DNA of 64,000 nt from JAGVPT01 sp963843065 (GCA_963843065.1 CAWJKX010000185.1:24203-88202); one strand, 5' to 3'; shown: positions 27,067 through 36,659, counted from the stretch's first letter. Notes: generated from the sequence alone by a model not told the origin. Numbers and translations: made by a program.

Positions 27067-27969
27067 TTATTTCGGTTCAAACGCCTCTGCGACAATAATC
27101 CCCGTTTGCTTCGAATGCCCGGCGAGATAATCATGGAGCGGTGATTCCGTAATCTGAACTTTGGAGCCGACTTCGGGAGCATGCATAAGGTGAAGTGCAC
27201 CGTTGTCCATCCGCACTGCAATACCCGTATGCGAAATGTCCAGTCCCGGCGTGTTTGTCGTAATGCCGATGAATGACCCCGTTTTAATTTTTTCCGCAAA
27301 CAGATGAACCTTCTCCTTGGGAAGGAAAAGCGTCCCGCGCTTTCCGATCTCTTCCTCTTGTTTTTTGATCTCCTCAAAAAAGGTTTCATTTAAAAGCTGC
27401 TTGTACGCACTCCGGTGCGTCGTCATAAAATTGATAGGCGTCGGGATCGGCAGAAGATTCTTTTCTCCGAACAATTCCTTTGTGACGACTTTCAGAACAC
27501 CCCTCTTTTCGTTATCAAACCAGTAGTCGGTTGTATAGTGCAGCCGGCTTGGGTATCCGTTTATGATACCGTTGCGGTATCGAATGAATTGAAGCTGTGC
27601 CCGATAGTCATCGAAAGAAAAATGTTTCATCTTAACACAGCGCGCAAGCGAGAGCGAGTTCTCGTAGAACGAGACACAATCAAGAACCCGTAAATTCACG
27701 ACGAGATGTTCGGCTCCCTCCTCTTCAAGGGAATGTGCGGCATACTCTGTTCCGATAAACGATTTCCCTACTTCAACGATCACCTTGTTGATCGGTTTAT
27801 CAATGAGGTTTCTGGAAAGAGCGAGGTCAAATTTTGTCTTGCAGATGATCTCGTCCGTCTCTTCAAGCAGGGAAAGTATTGGCGCTGCGTAGGATTTATT
27901 GAAAACGATGGGGAGCAAAGGAACAAGCGCTGAGAGTGTTGTGCGGCTGATGAATTCACGACGGTTCAT
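27067..27969 (-). CDS. DUF1460 exported amidase/peptidase-like protein
   Basis: The protein matches DUF1460, a family related to N-acetylmuramoyl-L-alanine amidases and NlpC/P60-type hydrolases. The start at 27969 gives MNRREFISRTTLSALVPLLP, a twin-arginine signal. A likely catalytic cysteine is in NLRVLDCVSFYEN and the histidine in GLDISHTGIAVR. Other typical segments are GKSFIGTEYAAHSLEEEG and RLHYTTDYW. It would act on cell wall peptides in the periplasm. It lies downstream of dnaB on the same strand. Confidence 0.85.
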   Translation of the reverse strand: MNRREFISRTTLSALVPLLPIVFNKSYAAPILSLLEETDEIICKTKFDLALSRNLIDKPINKVIVEVGKSFIGTEYAAHSLEEEGAEHLVVNLRVLDCVSFYENSLSLARCVKMKHFSFDDYRAQLQFIRYRNGIINGYPSRLHYTTDYWFDNEKRGVLKVVTKELFGEKNLLPIPTPINFMTTHRSAYKQLLNETFFEEIKKQEEEIGKRGTLFLPKEKVHLFAEKIKTGSFIGITTNTPGLDISHTGIAVRMDNGALHLMHAPEVGSKVQITESPLHDYLAGHSKQTGIIVAEAFEPK

Positions 27970-28059
27970 TGGTGCCATGATCTATCCTGTAAAACAATGC
28001 AGCCCGTGTTGAGGTTGCCGGGCGTTGACATAAGGGGAACGGGTTGTAGAACGGACGAC

Positions 28060-29484
28060 TTAAAACGGCGTATCGCCGGTGGCAGTCGGCGGTGCATAGT
28101 CATCGAACGTCGGTAGGGCGAGATTTTCGAAACGGGCATATTGTTTGATGAACGAAAGCTGCACATCACCGGTTGGGCCATTTCGCTGTTTTCCAATAAT
28201 GATATCCGCGATGTTCTCGACCGATTTATCCCCCTCGATTTTGATCCCGTACATTTCCGGGCGATGAACGAAGAGCACGACGTCGGCATCCTGTTCGATC
28301 GCGCCCGATTCACGAAGATCGGCGAGCACGGGGCGTTTATCGCTCCGCGCTTCCACCGCGCGGTTCAACTGTGAAAGTGCAAGAACGGGGATGTTCAGTT
28401 CCTTCGCGAGCGCTTTAAGCGAACGGGAGATCATGGAAATTTCCTGCTCCCTGCTCTGTGCTGTTTTCGGGCCTTGCATCAGCTGAAGGTAATCAACCAC
28501 CACCATACCGATGTTATGCTCAACCTTGAGCCGCCGCGCTTTTGCGCGAAGCTCAAGAATGCCGAGTGCCGGTGTATCGTCGATAAATATTTTTGCTGCG
28601 TGAAGCTTTCCGATCTGTGTGCTGAGTTTTCGCCACTGGTCATCCGGTAATTGCCCCGTCCGAACCCTGTGTGCGTCGACGCGAGCTTCGGCACAGATTA
28701 GTCGAAGCACGAGTTGCTGCGCGGACATTTCAAGGCTGAAGAACCCGACCGGTACTCCGCGGTCAATGGCCGCGTTGCGTGCGGCGGAAAGGACAAACGC
28801 CGTTTTTCCCATACTCGGCCGACCGGCGACAATAACAAGATCCGACGGCTGAAATCCTCCGGTGAGATTGTCGAGTAAAGAAAATCCCGACGACACGCCG
28901 GTGACGCCGCTGTGTTTGCCATGGATGCTTTCCAGCATCTCCATTGTACTGAACACGGCGTCGCGCATCGAGAGAAAACTTTTCTTCATCCTCTTTTCGG
29001 ATATCTGGAAAATTTTCTGCTCGGCTTCATCAAGCAGGTCGAGTGCATCTTCCGTTTCGTTGAATGCGCGGCTGGTTACTTCTGAACTTGCGGAGATGAG
29101 ATTGCGGAGAAGAGCTTTTTCCAAGACGATTTTCGCATGGTATTCGACGTTCGCGGCGGAGGTAACACGCATCGTTAATTCGGAAATGTATACCGGGCCT
29201 CCGATTTCGTCGAGTTGCCCGCGACGGCGAAGTTCTTCGACAATGGTGATCGAATCGACCGCTTCGTTCTTCTCGAACAACCCGATCATCGCCTTGAAGA
29301 TGTTCTGATGCGCCGGTTTGTAGAACGCCGAGTCGTCGAGAATCTCAACCGTCTTTGAAATTGCTTCCTTCTCCAGGAGCATTGCTCCCAGCACCGCCAT
29401 CTCAATATCCATGGCCTGGGGCGGCACCCTGCTTTCAGAAGGACCGTCGCTCGGGGAAATAGTATGTCGGAGAATCTCAGCCAT
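28060..29484 (-). CDS. dnaB: Replicative DNA helicase DnaB
   Basis: DnaB is the hexameric replicative helicase. The start at 29484 (MAEILRHTISPSD) is preferred to an upstream ATG nine bases earlier. The N-terminal domain (MDIEMAVLGAMLLEKEAISK) is followed by the RecA-like core with Walker A AGRPSMGKTAFVLSAARNAA, FFSLEMSAQQLVLRL, and Walker B GMVVVDYLQLMQG, and DKRPVLADLRESGAIEQDAD near the end. About 474 residues, no intein. A DciA-type loader candidate is encoded at 8921-9212. Confidence 0.97.
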   Translation of the reverse strand: MAEILRHTISPSDGPSESRVPPQAMDIEMAVLGAMLLEKEAISKTVEILDDSAFYKPAHQNIFKAMIGLFEKNEAVDSITIVEELRRRGQLDEIGGPVYISELTMRVTSAANVEYHAKIVLEKALLRNLISASSEVTSRAFNETEDALDLLDEAEQKIFQISEKRMKKSFLSMRDAVFSTMEMLESIHGKHSGVTGVSSGFSLLDNLTGGFQPSDLVIVAGRPSMGKTAFVLSAARNAAIDRGVPVGFFSLEMSAQQLVLRLICAEARVDAHRVRTGQLPDDQWRKLSTQIGKLHAAKIFIDDTPALGILELRAKARRLKVEHNIGMVVVDYLQLMQGPKTAQSREQEISMISRSLKALAKELNIPVLALSQLNRAVEARSDKRPVLADLRESGAIEQDADVVLFVHRPEMYGIKIEGDKSVENIADIIIGKQRNGPTGDVQLSFIKQYARFENLALPTFDDYAPPTATGDTPF

Positions 29485-29502
29485 AGAATGCAATTAATAA
29501 TT

Positions 29503-29597
29503 AATAATTAAGAATTAATGTCTGATGATTATAAATTAGAAAGCGTTGACTGCTATATCCAAAATTCCTAATTCATAATTATTAATTCTTAATTATT
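29503..29597. repeat. AT-rich inverted repeat between dnaB and udg
   Basis: AATAATTAAGAATTA (29503-29517) is the exact reverse complement of TAATTCTTAATTATT (29583-29597); weaker matching (TAATAATTAAT, CATAATTATTAATT) extends both arms. The right arm covers the stop codon of the uracil-DNA glycosylase gene. Same design as the repeats at 25900-26007 and 45782-45869. Confidence 0.65.
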
Positions 29598-30367
29598 CAT
29601 TGTTCTTCATCTCGTCGTACATTTTCCGCAGCTTCTGCACGTCTTCCCATGTCGGACGCTTCCAGTTCGGGTTGCGGAGCAATGCCGCGGGATGGTACGT
29701 CACCAGTAACGGTATACCGCGGTAATCGTGTACATTTTCGCGAAGCTTGGTAAGCGAGTCGGTTGTTTTCAGCAGCACCTGAGCAGAAATGCGCCCCAGG
29801 CATAAAATGAATTTCGGTTTGATAATCTCAAGCTGCTTCCACAAATAGGGTTCACAGTGCTGGACTTCTTCGGGTTGCGGGTCGCGATTGTTCGGAGGAC
29901 GGCATTTGAGGATGTTGCAGATATAAACATCTTCCCGCTTGAAAGTGAATCGCCTCCAAGATTTTATTCAGCAGCTGTCCGGCGCGTCCGACAAACGGTT
30001 CTCCCTTGGCATCTTCATCGGCCCCGGGCGCTTCGCCGATGAGGACAATTTCTGCTTTCGGGTTGCCGACGCCGAAGACGAACTTTGTTCGTGTTGCACC
30101 GAGTGAGCATTTCTGGCATTCACAAATCATCGAGTTCAATTCCCCTAACGATGACGCGCCCGCCCACGGTTCAGCCGGATAATCGCTCGCAGTTTGTTCC
30201 TTCAGCGGATTGTGCGCGGCACCTTGCACAGCCGAAGGATAAATGATATTCCCAAAAAGATCCCGTTCTTGCATAAGATATTGTTGAACGCCGGAAATAA
30301 TATGAGAAAACTGTTGCGCTAACGGCTCATCCGCTTCTGGCGAAGATGAGGAATGAAAATCAGACAT
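29593..30367 (-). CDS. udg: Type 4 (family 4) uracil-DNA glycosylase, one frame break
   Basis: The enzyme removes uracil from DNA and carries a 4Fe-4S cluster. The start at 30367 gives MSDFHSSSS. Cluster cysteines are in ICECQKCSLGATRT and, after a frame break near 29948, in ICNILKCRPPNNRDP and HCEPYLWKQL. Motif A is IGEAPGADED and motif B VTYHPAALLRNP. One extra base at 29948 explains the break: EAIHF before it joins KREDVYICN after it. An N-terminal extension of about 75 residues, with no recognised domain, precedes the catalytic part. Last gene of the yicC-gmk-rpoZ-coaBC-udg run. Confidence 0.9.
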
Positions 30368-30429
30368 GATAGGAATACAATACAAGAGACACTATGTAAT
30401 GATAAGCGCCTCTCTCTTGTGAGAAACAC

Positions 30430-31643
30430 TTACAACAATTTTGCTACCCGGTTCAGGATTTCAATCGCAACATCGAACTTGGGCATCTTGGAAAGCTTTT
30501 CAGTCTTGCCATTTTTACTGATGATCGTGACAATGTTGGTATCCGAGCCGAACGCCGAGCCTTTGTCGCGGGTGCTGTTCAGGACGATGAGATCGAGATT
30601 TTTCTTTCGGAGTTTGTCTTTTGCGTTCTTCAATTCGTCCTGCGTTTCCAGGGCGAACCCGACGAGCACGGTGCCGTTTTTTTTAGCGCCGAGTCCGCGC
30701 AGAATGTCCGCAGTCGGCTGCAGTTCCAGCGATAAACCTTGTGTCGACTCATTTTTCTTGATCTTATTCGCCGCGGGCTTCTTTGGTGTGTAATCGGCAA
30801 CGGCAGCCGACATAATAATTGCGTCGCATTTCTTCGCTTGCTTTGTCACCGCTTCGTTCATTTGTTCGGCGGTTTCCACATCGATGCGGGAAACATTTTT
30901 CGGCGTTCCAAGCGCTACCGGTCCGCTGATGAGCGTGACGTCCGCCCCGCGCTGTGCTGCGGCGTTAGCGATCGCGAAACCCATCTTTCCCGGAAGACCT
31001 GTTGCCGATAAAACGCACCGGATCAATCGGTTCGTATGTCGGCCCGGCAGTGACAAGGATTTTTTTCCCTTTAAGGTCGAGCGGTGTTTTTTCTATAATC
31101 GATTCAACAAAGGCCATGATAGCATCGGGCTCGGGCAATCGTCCCGGGCCCAACAAGGCCGCTTGCGAGCTCGCCTTCTGCGGGGAGAAGAATATGATGC
31201 CCCCGTTCGCGGAGGACGGTCAAGTTTTTCTGTGTTGCTTCGTTGCGGTACATGTCAACATCCATCGCCGGTGCGATAAGAAGCGGGCAGCGAAGGGCAA
31301 GCACCGTGGATGAGATAACGTCGTCCGCAATTCCCTGCGCAATTTTTGCTACCATGTTTGCGGTTGCGGGCGCAATGAGCATCGCATCCGCCCATAGACC
31401 GAGCTTGATGTGCTCAACGCCGGCGTGTGTTGCCGTCCGGGTGCTCTCGGGCCACAACGATGTGAGCACTTCTTCCTGAGACAGGGTGGAAAAGGTCAGC
31501 GGCGTTACGAATTGTGTCGCAGACTGCGTCATCAACACGCGAACGCCGGCTCCGGCTTTTTTCATCAAGCGAACGACGGTGCACATTTTGTACGCCGATA
31601 TTCCGCCGGTAACGCCGAGCAATATTTTCTTGTTTTTCAACAC
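30430..31643 (-). CDS. coaBC: Bifunctional phosphopantothenoylcysteine decarboxylase/phosphopantothenate-cysteine ligase, two frame breaks
   Basis: CoaBC makes 4'-phosphopantetheine for coenzyme A. The flavin-binding CoaC half starts MLKNKKILLGVTGGISAYKM and includes PATANMVAKIAQGIADDV and PLLIAPAMDVDMY; the CoaB half begins LKGKKILVTAGPTYEPIDPV and RFIGNRSSG, and ends with GFALETQDELKNAKDKLRKK and LIVLNSTRDKG. The frame breaks near 31150 (after AEGELASG, before GPGRLPEPD) and near 31005 (after GNRSSG, before KMGFAIANAAAQRGAD). Since the enzyme is essential, sequence errors are more likely than decay. It sits 16 bases behind rpoZ. Confidence 0.92.
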
Positions 31644-31659
31644 GGAATATTTTCTACGA

Positions 31660-31986
31660 TCAGGCGATCGGGTCTTTCTTTTCCTCTGCTTCTTTGTACC
31701 TGAATTCGAGTTTATCCGACATCAACTCACCGATGGCCTGCTCCGTCGGCTTTACACGCTTTTCAAACTCAAGGCTGATTTTCAGTTGATCCGGATTTGC
31801 ATCAACCTCTTCCTCGTCGCCGTTCGTCATTGTTGGAAGCGCGGCGATTGTTTCGATGCGTTGATTAAACTCGATCTTCGTCTCTTCGTTGATCTGGCGC
31901 GCCCGCTTTGAGAGTACGACGATTGCCTCGTACACGTTTGCCGCTTTGGACTCGAGCGTGTGTATTTCCAGTGGTTTGATTGCCAT
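31660..31986 (-). CDS. rpoZ: RNA polymerase omega subunit
   Basis: The 108-residue protein matches the RpoZ/Rpb6 family as found in Bacteroidota. The core is LESKAANVYEAIVVLSKRAR and QINEETKIEF, with a helical, acidic C-terminus (ELMSDKLEFRYKEAEEKKD). Its place between gmk and coaBC is the usual one for rpoZ, which strengthens the call because the sequence is short. It starts nine bases after gmk. Confidence 0.88.
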   Translation of the reverse strand: MAIKPLEIHTLESKAANVYEAIVVLSKRARQINEETKIEFNQRIETIAALPTMTNGDEEEVDANPDQLKISLEFEKRVKPTEQAIGELMSDKLEFRYKEAEEKKDPIA

Positions 31987-31995
31987 GAAATCCTC

Positions 31996-32568
31996 TTATT
32001 GTGATGATGAAAGTTGCTTTATGATAATTTCGTCGACCTCGTTAATCGCGCGTGTGAGCGAATCGTTGACGATTCTGTGGTCAAACTGTTTGCCGATTTC
32101 CAGCTCGGATGCCGCGCGAGCCATTCTTTTCCGGAACGTTGTCTCGTCTTCCGTTTTTCTATTCCGCAGGCGATCCTCCAGCACTTGGACGTTTGGCGGC
32201 TCTATGAACAGCAGAACAGCTTTAGCTCCGTACAATTTTTTTATCGAAAGTGCGCCTTTCACGTCAACATCGAACACCATGCAATGGCCGGCGCTGAGTG
32301 CACGATCAACCTCGCTTTTTAACGTGCCGTAATAATTGCCGTAAATTTGTTCATGCTCGACAAGGGCATTCTCTTGGATCAATCGCTCAAATTCTTCCGG
32401 GCGAAGGAAGAAATAATCTTTTCCGTTTTCTTCGTTCGCACGCTTTATCCTCGTTGTTGCCGAAACCGAAAACTCGAAATCAGGATGGCGTTGCAGGACA
32501 GCTTTCACGATGGTCGTTTTGCCGCCGCCGCTCGGAGCGGACACAACAAAAAGTTTCGGATTTTTCAT
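31996..32568 (-). CDS. gmk: Guanylate kinase
   Basis: Gmk converts GMP to GDP. The P-loop is SAPSGGGKTTIVKAVLQRHP, followed by FSVSATTRIKRANEENGKDY, EFERLIQENALVEHEQIYGN and YYGTLKSEVD, all typical of the nucleotide-monophosphate-binding part, and VFDVDVKGALSIKKLY. 190 residues, complete. It lies between yicC and rpoZ, a widely conserved neighbourhood. Confidence 0.97.
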   Translation of the reverse strand: MKNPKLFVVSAPSGGGKTTIVKAVLQRHPDFEFSVSATTRIKRANEENGKDYFFLRPEEFERLIQENALVEHEQIYGNYYGTLKSEVDRALSAGHCMVFDVDVKGALSIKKLYGAKAVLLFIEPPNVQVLEDRLRNRKTEDETTFRKRMARAASELEIGKQFDHRIVNDSLTRAINEVDEIIIKQLSSSQ

Positions 32569-32593
32569 TCAATCTGCTGCGGGCACTCAACCA

Positions 32594-33476
32594 TTATTCG
32601 ATATTCTGCAACTGCTCGCGTATTTTTTCGATATCTTCTTTGATCGCGACAATGTAGTGCGCGATTTCAGTATCGTTGGATTTTGAGCCGATCGTGTTCG
32701 CCTCGCGGTTCATTTCTTGAATCAAGAAATTGAGCTTGCGCCCGGCGGCTTCATCGTTGCACAGGGCGTCGAGGAAGAACTTGTTGTGCGAACGGAAGCG
32801 AACACATTCCTCGGTGACATCTAGCTTATCCGCAAGGAGCGCGATTTCGAGCTCAAGCCGCTGTGAGTCGATGACATTTTTATCCCCGAGAAGCTGGGCG
32901 ATGCGTTCCTGTAAACGCTATCCGTTCTTCGGGGATTCGCTCCTTGGAACTTCTTTCAATATTTTCCAGCCGCTGTTGTATGCTTTCCACGCGGGCAATC
33001 ATATCCTTAGATATTTCTTTTCCCTCATTGGCTCGCATGATTTGAAGTTCTTGTACCGCGAGGTGCAGGGCTTCTACGAAGGCCGTCCACTCTGCGCTTA
33101 TGCCCTCTTCATCGACGCCCCCTTCGAATACCTCTGAGAATCTCAGGATGTGTTCAAGGCTCACCTTTTCTTTGAGCTTGAGCGACTTTCGAAGTTGACT
33201 GAGAAGCTTGTAGTACGATTTGGCCGCAGCAACATTGACTTTGAGCGGCATCTTGCCGTTTGTGTCGCTTTGAAGCGTTGCTGTGAGAGAAATTTTTCCA
33301 CGGGCAACTTTTGCGCGGACAATTTCCTTGACTTCGTTCTCCCGCAGGGAGAGCGAACGAGGCAGGCGCGAACTCAATTCGAAAAAACGGCTATTAACGC
33401 TTCTGAGTTCTACAAGAGCGGATATTCCTTCTTTGGAACACTCACCCCTCCCGTATCCTGTCATGCTTTGGATCAT
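32594..33476 (-). CDS. yicC: YicC-family endoribonuclease, one frame break
   Basis: YicC/YloC proteins are endoribonucleases next to gmk in many bacteria. ATG at 33476 starts MIQSMTGYGRG, the standard N-terminus; the longer frame from 33578 adds an unlikely 34 residues. LVELRSVNSRFFELSSRLPR and VARGKISLTATLQSD follow. The frame breaks near 32922 after ERIPEERIA; the other frame supplies LLGDKNVIDSQRLELEIALL, LNFLIQEMNREANTIGSKSN and IREQLQNIE to a stop at 32594-32596. Total about 294 residues. First gene of the gmk operon. Confidence 0.9.
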
Positions 33477-33570
33477 GAGCGCCTCAGTAATAAAAGTTGC
33501 GATTGACATTAAAAATACGAAAATTCGCCATGGCAGGCAAGGGAAAGTTCTCGACAGGTTAAGCACCGAC

Positions 33571-33644
33571 TTATCCACAAGTTATTCAGTCTAAGTTTGC
33601 TTTTGCGGCGTTTTTTGATATATTTTTGCAGAATGTGTGGATAA
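33571..33644. promoter_or_regulatory. Two perfect DnaA boxes in inverted orientation
   Basis: TTATCCACA (33571-33579) and TGTGGATAA (33636-33644) are both perfect matches to the DnaA box consensus TTATNCACA, facing each other 56 bases apart. Between them is an AT run (33611-33627, TTTTTTGATATATTTTT). They lie in the 174-base gap between the divergent genes yicC and rqcH; the second ends only six bases before the rqcH start. They suggest DnaA control of one or both genes, or part of an origin-like site. Confidence 0.65.
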
Positions 33645-33650
33645 CTGAAA

Positions 33651-35369
33651 ATGCTTGGTAACTACTTTACGCTCGTTCACGTCTCGCGTTTCATCCACCA
33701 GCAATGTAGCGGTCATACCATTTCCGAATTATACTCGCAGCACAAGCAGCAGTTGTGCATCACCGTTGAGTCTCAGCCCGTGCAAACAATTCTCGTGTCC
33801 TGCATGCCTTCGGAAAATTATGTCTACGTTCGTGAGGGAAGTTTCCGGGCGCGAAAAAATTCTGTCGACCTTTTTCCGAAAGCGGCGGGGAAGAAAATTC
33901 TCGGTGTTACATGCGCAACAAACGACCGGATAGTTTCAATAGCGTTAGAAGGAAACATGAGCTTGAAGTGTGAGATGTTCGGGTCTCGTGCGAACGTCCT
34001 TTTGTTGGAAGAAGAAAATACGATTCCCGTGTCTTTGGACGTTGTTGTCGATGCATTCTTGAAAAGGAAAGATTTGCTCGGTAGCCGCCATGCACGCAAC
34101 GACCCGCAGCAGCTTCCAGCTATTCATGCGATGATGCACGATGAGCGTCTTTTCTTTGACGCTGTGCGCGCGAGCGGCGGAGAAGGAGTTTTTCAGTCGT
34201 TGAAAAAAGTAATCCCGGTGCTCGGATCAACTCTCGCAAAAGAAATTTTGCTCCGTGCGGATATTCGTCCATCTGCGCCGATGTCTCTTGCAACCGACCG
34301 CGATCTGAAAAAAATATTCGCCGAAGCATCAAAAATAATTGCAGAAGTTACCTCACCCATCGCGAACGGGCAAACAAAAATTTATTATGAAGATGAGGCG
34401 CCGGTGTGTCTGTCGTTGATTCCGCTCCGTGGCTATGCCGAGAACAGATCCGAATCTTTTCCAAACGTTGCAGCGGCAATCCAGCGATTTGTGAGTACGG
34501 TACGGGCTTCGTCGGCGTTCGTCAGCGAGAAAGAACAGATTTCTGCCTGGCTCGAAAATGAGGAAAAGAAGGCGGCACAGACGCGGGTAAAGATTGCTGC
34601 CGAGCTTGCAGATCAAGACAGGCGGGCCGATTACGAACTTTTCGGGAAGCTGATTATGGCGCACCTTCACGAACTTCACAAAGGGCTGAAAACGGCAACG
34701 CTTGAAGACATACTGTCCTTCAATATGCATCCGTCCGGCGTCGCAATTCCCCTCGACCCGTCGCTGAGCCCCGTTGCGAACGCGGAAAAATACTTTGAGA
34801 AAGCAAAAAAAGCAAAAGGGGCGTTCGAGGAATCAGTCGATCGGATGAAGAGCCTTGACGGGCGTCTGTCGACCCTCCGGATGTTGATCGGCGAACTTGC
34901 AGAAATATCCTCAAGCGACGCACTCAGGGAATTTCGTCAGACGTACAAAACACATCTGCAGCTTCTCGGCTATGCGACGGAAAAGGAAAAAGAAAATCTT
35001 CCGCCGTTCCGTATCTTCACGGTCGAAGGTGGATTTCAAGTGCTTGCAGGAAAGAGCAGTGAAAACAACGACATGCTTACGACCAAGTATGCGAAACCGG
35101 ACGACTTGTGGTTCCACTGCCGTGGCTCCAGCGGCTCACACGTTGTGTTGAAAATTCACAGCGCACACGGCGAGCCGTCGAAAGCAGCGATTCACCAGGC
35201 AGCCTCAATCGCTGCATACTACAGTAAAATGAAGAATGCGTCGTCCGTCCCGGTTGCGATGACGGAGAAAAAATTTGTCCGCAAGCCGAAAGGTGCGCCT
35301 GCGGGCACGGTAGTTCTCGAAAGAGAAAAAGTTCTCTTCGTCGAGCCAAAACTTCCATTTCCTCTTTAA
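33651..35369 (+). CDS. rqcH: NFACT-family ribosome quality-control protein RqcH/FbpA-like
   Basis: RqcH binds stalled 50S subunits and adds alanine tails to the blocked peptide. The N-terminal NFACT-N part (MLGNYFTLVHVSRFIHQQCS) is somewhat diverged; a coiled coil occupies about residues 290-450. The C-terminal NFACT-R domain has KPDDLWFHCRGSSGSHVVLK and AIHQAASIAAYYSKMKNASS, close to the family signature DLWFHA.G.SGSHV. 572 residues, complete. ATG at 33651 lies just behind a DnaA box, with no clear ribosome site. Confidence 0.9.
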   Translation: MLGNYFTLVHVSRFIHQQCSGHTISELYSQHKQQLCITVESQPVQTILVSCMPSENYVYVREGSFRARKNSVDLFPKAAGKKILGVTCATNDRIVSIALEGNMSLKCEMFGSRANVLLLEEENTIPVSLDVVVDAFLKRKDLLGSRHARNDPQQLPAIHAMMHDERLFFDAVRASGGEGVFQSLKKVIPVLGSTLAKEILLRADIRPSAPMSLATDRDLKKIFAEASKIIAEVTSPIANGQTKIYYEDEAPVCLSLIPLRGYAENRSESFPNVAAAIQRFVSTVRASSAFVSEKEQISAWLENEEKKAAQTRVKIAAELADQDRRADYELFGKLIMAHLHELHKGLKTATLEDILSFNMHPSGVAIPLDPSLSPVANAEKYFEKAKKAKGAFEESVDRMKSLDGRLSTLRMLIGELAEISSSDALREFRQTYKTHLQLLGYATEKEKENLPPFRIFTVEGGFQVLAGKSSENNDMLTTKYAKPDDLWFHCRGSSGSHVVLKIHSAHGEPSKAAIHQAASIAAYYSKMKNASSVPVAMTEKKFVRKPKGAPAGTVVLEREKVLFVEPKLPFPL

Positions 35370-35383
35370 GAATTGCGGCATCT

Positions 35384-36052
35384 ATGGCTGAGAAAATTCT
35401 CATTGTTGACGACGACAAGTACATCCGGATGATTCTTCAAAAAAGATTTTTGTCGCAAGGGTACGAAGTCTTTATGGCTAATGACGGCGAGCGCGGCCTG
35501 GAGATCGCTAAAGCGGAAGCCCCTGATTTGATCATTTCAGATTGGATGATGCCGAAAATGGACGGACTGGAATTTTGCAAGCTTGCGAAGCAGGATGAGA
35601 AACTCCGGTTTACCTACTTCATTATTCTCACCGCCCGCGATACCCAGGAGGATAAAATAGAAGGGATCGAAACCGGCGCGGATGATTTTGTCACGAAGCC
35701 GTTCAACGACCGCGAACTTCTTACCCGCGTCAAAGCCGGGCTGCGCATCAATGCGCTCCAAAAGGAAATTGCCGAGCTTCAGCATCAGGAAGCGGTCACG
35801 GAACTGGCAATGACACTCGGGCACGAAATCAACAACCCCCTCGGCATCATGTTGCTCGTCCTGCAAGTGCTCCAGAAAAAGGATGACGGCGACACCATCG
35901 CCGGTATCCGCAAAGAGCTAAGGACAGTTACAGAGAATGGAAACCGGATCGCGGAAATCGTGAAGAAGCTTTCAAGCTTGGAGAACCCGCAGTTGAAACC
36001 GTACCTGAAAAACTCCGACAGGAAAATGGTAGACCTGTCAGGAAAAGCGTAG
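35384..36052 (+). CDS. Response regulator receiver joined to a HisKA phosphoacceptor helix, no ATPase domain
   Basis: Residues 1-122 are a receiver domain: acidic pair DDD at the start (IVDDDKYIR), phosphorylated Asp in ISDWMMPKMDGLEF, Thr in FIILTARD and Lys in FVTKPFNDRELL. A short helical linker is followed by LAMTLGHEINNPLGIMLLVL, a histidine-kinase dimerisation/phosphoacceptor motif (H-E-x-x-N-P), and then only about 70 more residues, with no N, G or ATP-binding boxes. It therefore cannot phosphorylate itself by known means; it could act in a phosphorelay or bind a separate ATPase domain. The frame shows no break. It follows rqcH by 14 bases. Confidence 0.85.
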   Translation: MAEKILIVDDDKYIRMILQKRFLSQGYEVFMANDGERGLEIAKAEAPDLIISDWMMPKMDGLEFCKLAKQDEKLRFTYFIILTARDTQEDKIEGIETGADDFVTKPFNDRELLTRVKAGLRINALQKEIAELQHQEAVTELAMTLGHEINNPLGIMLLVLQVLQKKDDGDTIAGIRKELRTVTENGNRIAEIVKKLSSLENPQLKPYLKNSDRKMVDLSGKA

Positions 36053-36101
36053 CCTCAGAATGACGACCTCAAAACTTTTTGCTCATTATTGAAGGAATAC
36101 T

Positions 36102-36626
36102 ATGTCAGACCCGCGCTATCCCATAGGAAAATTTCAAATGTCGGATCACCCCGACGATAAAATGCGAATCGAGTTCATCCAGCGAATCGCCGATACACCG
36201 TCTGAAGTGAAGGCAGCCGTGCAAGGATTAACAGAAAAACAACTGGATACGCCGTACAGAGAGGGAGGTTGGACGGTGCGACAGGTCGTTCATCATCTGC
36301 CGGACAGCCATATAAATTCGTATGTTCGTTTCAGGCTTGCACTTACCGAAGATGAGCCAACGATCAAGCCGTACGTTGAACATTTGTGGGCTGAGTTGTA
36401 CGACGCACGGACAGCGCCCGTTGCGCTTTCACTGCAATTACTCGAGTCCCTCCATGACCGGTGGGTTGTGCTGCTCCGGTCGCTGAAGCCGTCCGATTTT
36501 TCGCGCACATTTCGTCATCCTGAACATGGCGCAAGAAACCTCGACTGGTTGCTGCAACTGTATGCGTGGCATGGCCGTCATCATGTTGCGCATATCACGT
36601 CGCTCAGAGAGAAAATGAAATGGTAA
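36102..36626 (+). CDS. YfiT/BstA-family DinB-fold metal-dependent protein
   Basis: The 174-residue protein matches the DinB-superfamily YfiT group, which includes bacillithiol S-transferases. The N-terminal MSDPRYPIGKFQMSDHPDDK is typical, followed by GGWTVRQVVHHLPDSHINSY and LYAWHGRHHVAHITSLREKM, which hold the three metal-binding histidines. An AAGGAA site precedes the ATG. Whether the host makes bacillithiol cannot be seen here. Confidence 0.88.
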   Translation: MSDPRYPIGKFQMSDHPDDKMRIEFIQRIADTPSEVKAAVQGLTEKQLDTPYREGGWTVRQVVHHLPDSHINSYVRFRLALTEDEPTIKPYVEHLWAELYDARTAPVALSLQLLESLHDRWVVLLRSLKPSDFSRTFRHPEHGARNLDWLLQLYAWHGRHHVAHITSLREKMKW

Positions 36627-36659
36627 TGGCCGATTGACAACAACAAACGGAATAAACAG

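Noticed and set aside
30430..31643. Separate coaC and coaB genes
   Set aside because: The two breaks fall within conserved stretches and the reading continues exactly in the next frame, so this is one bifunctional gene with sequence errors.
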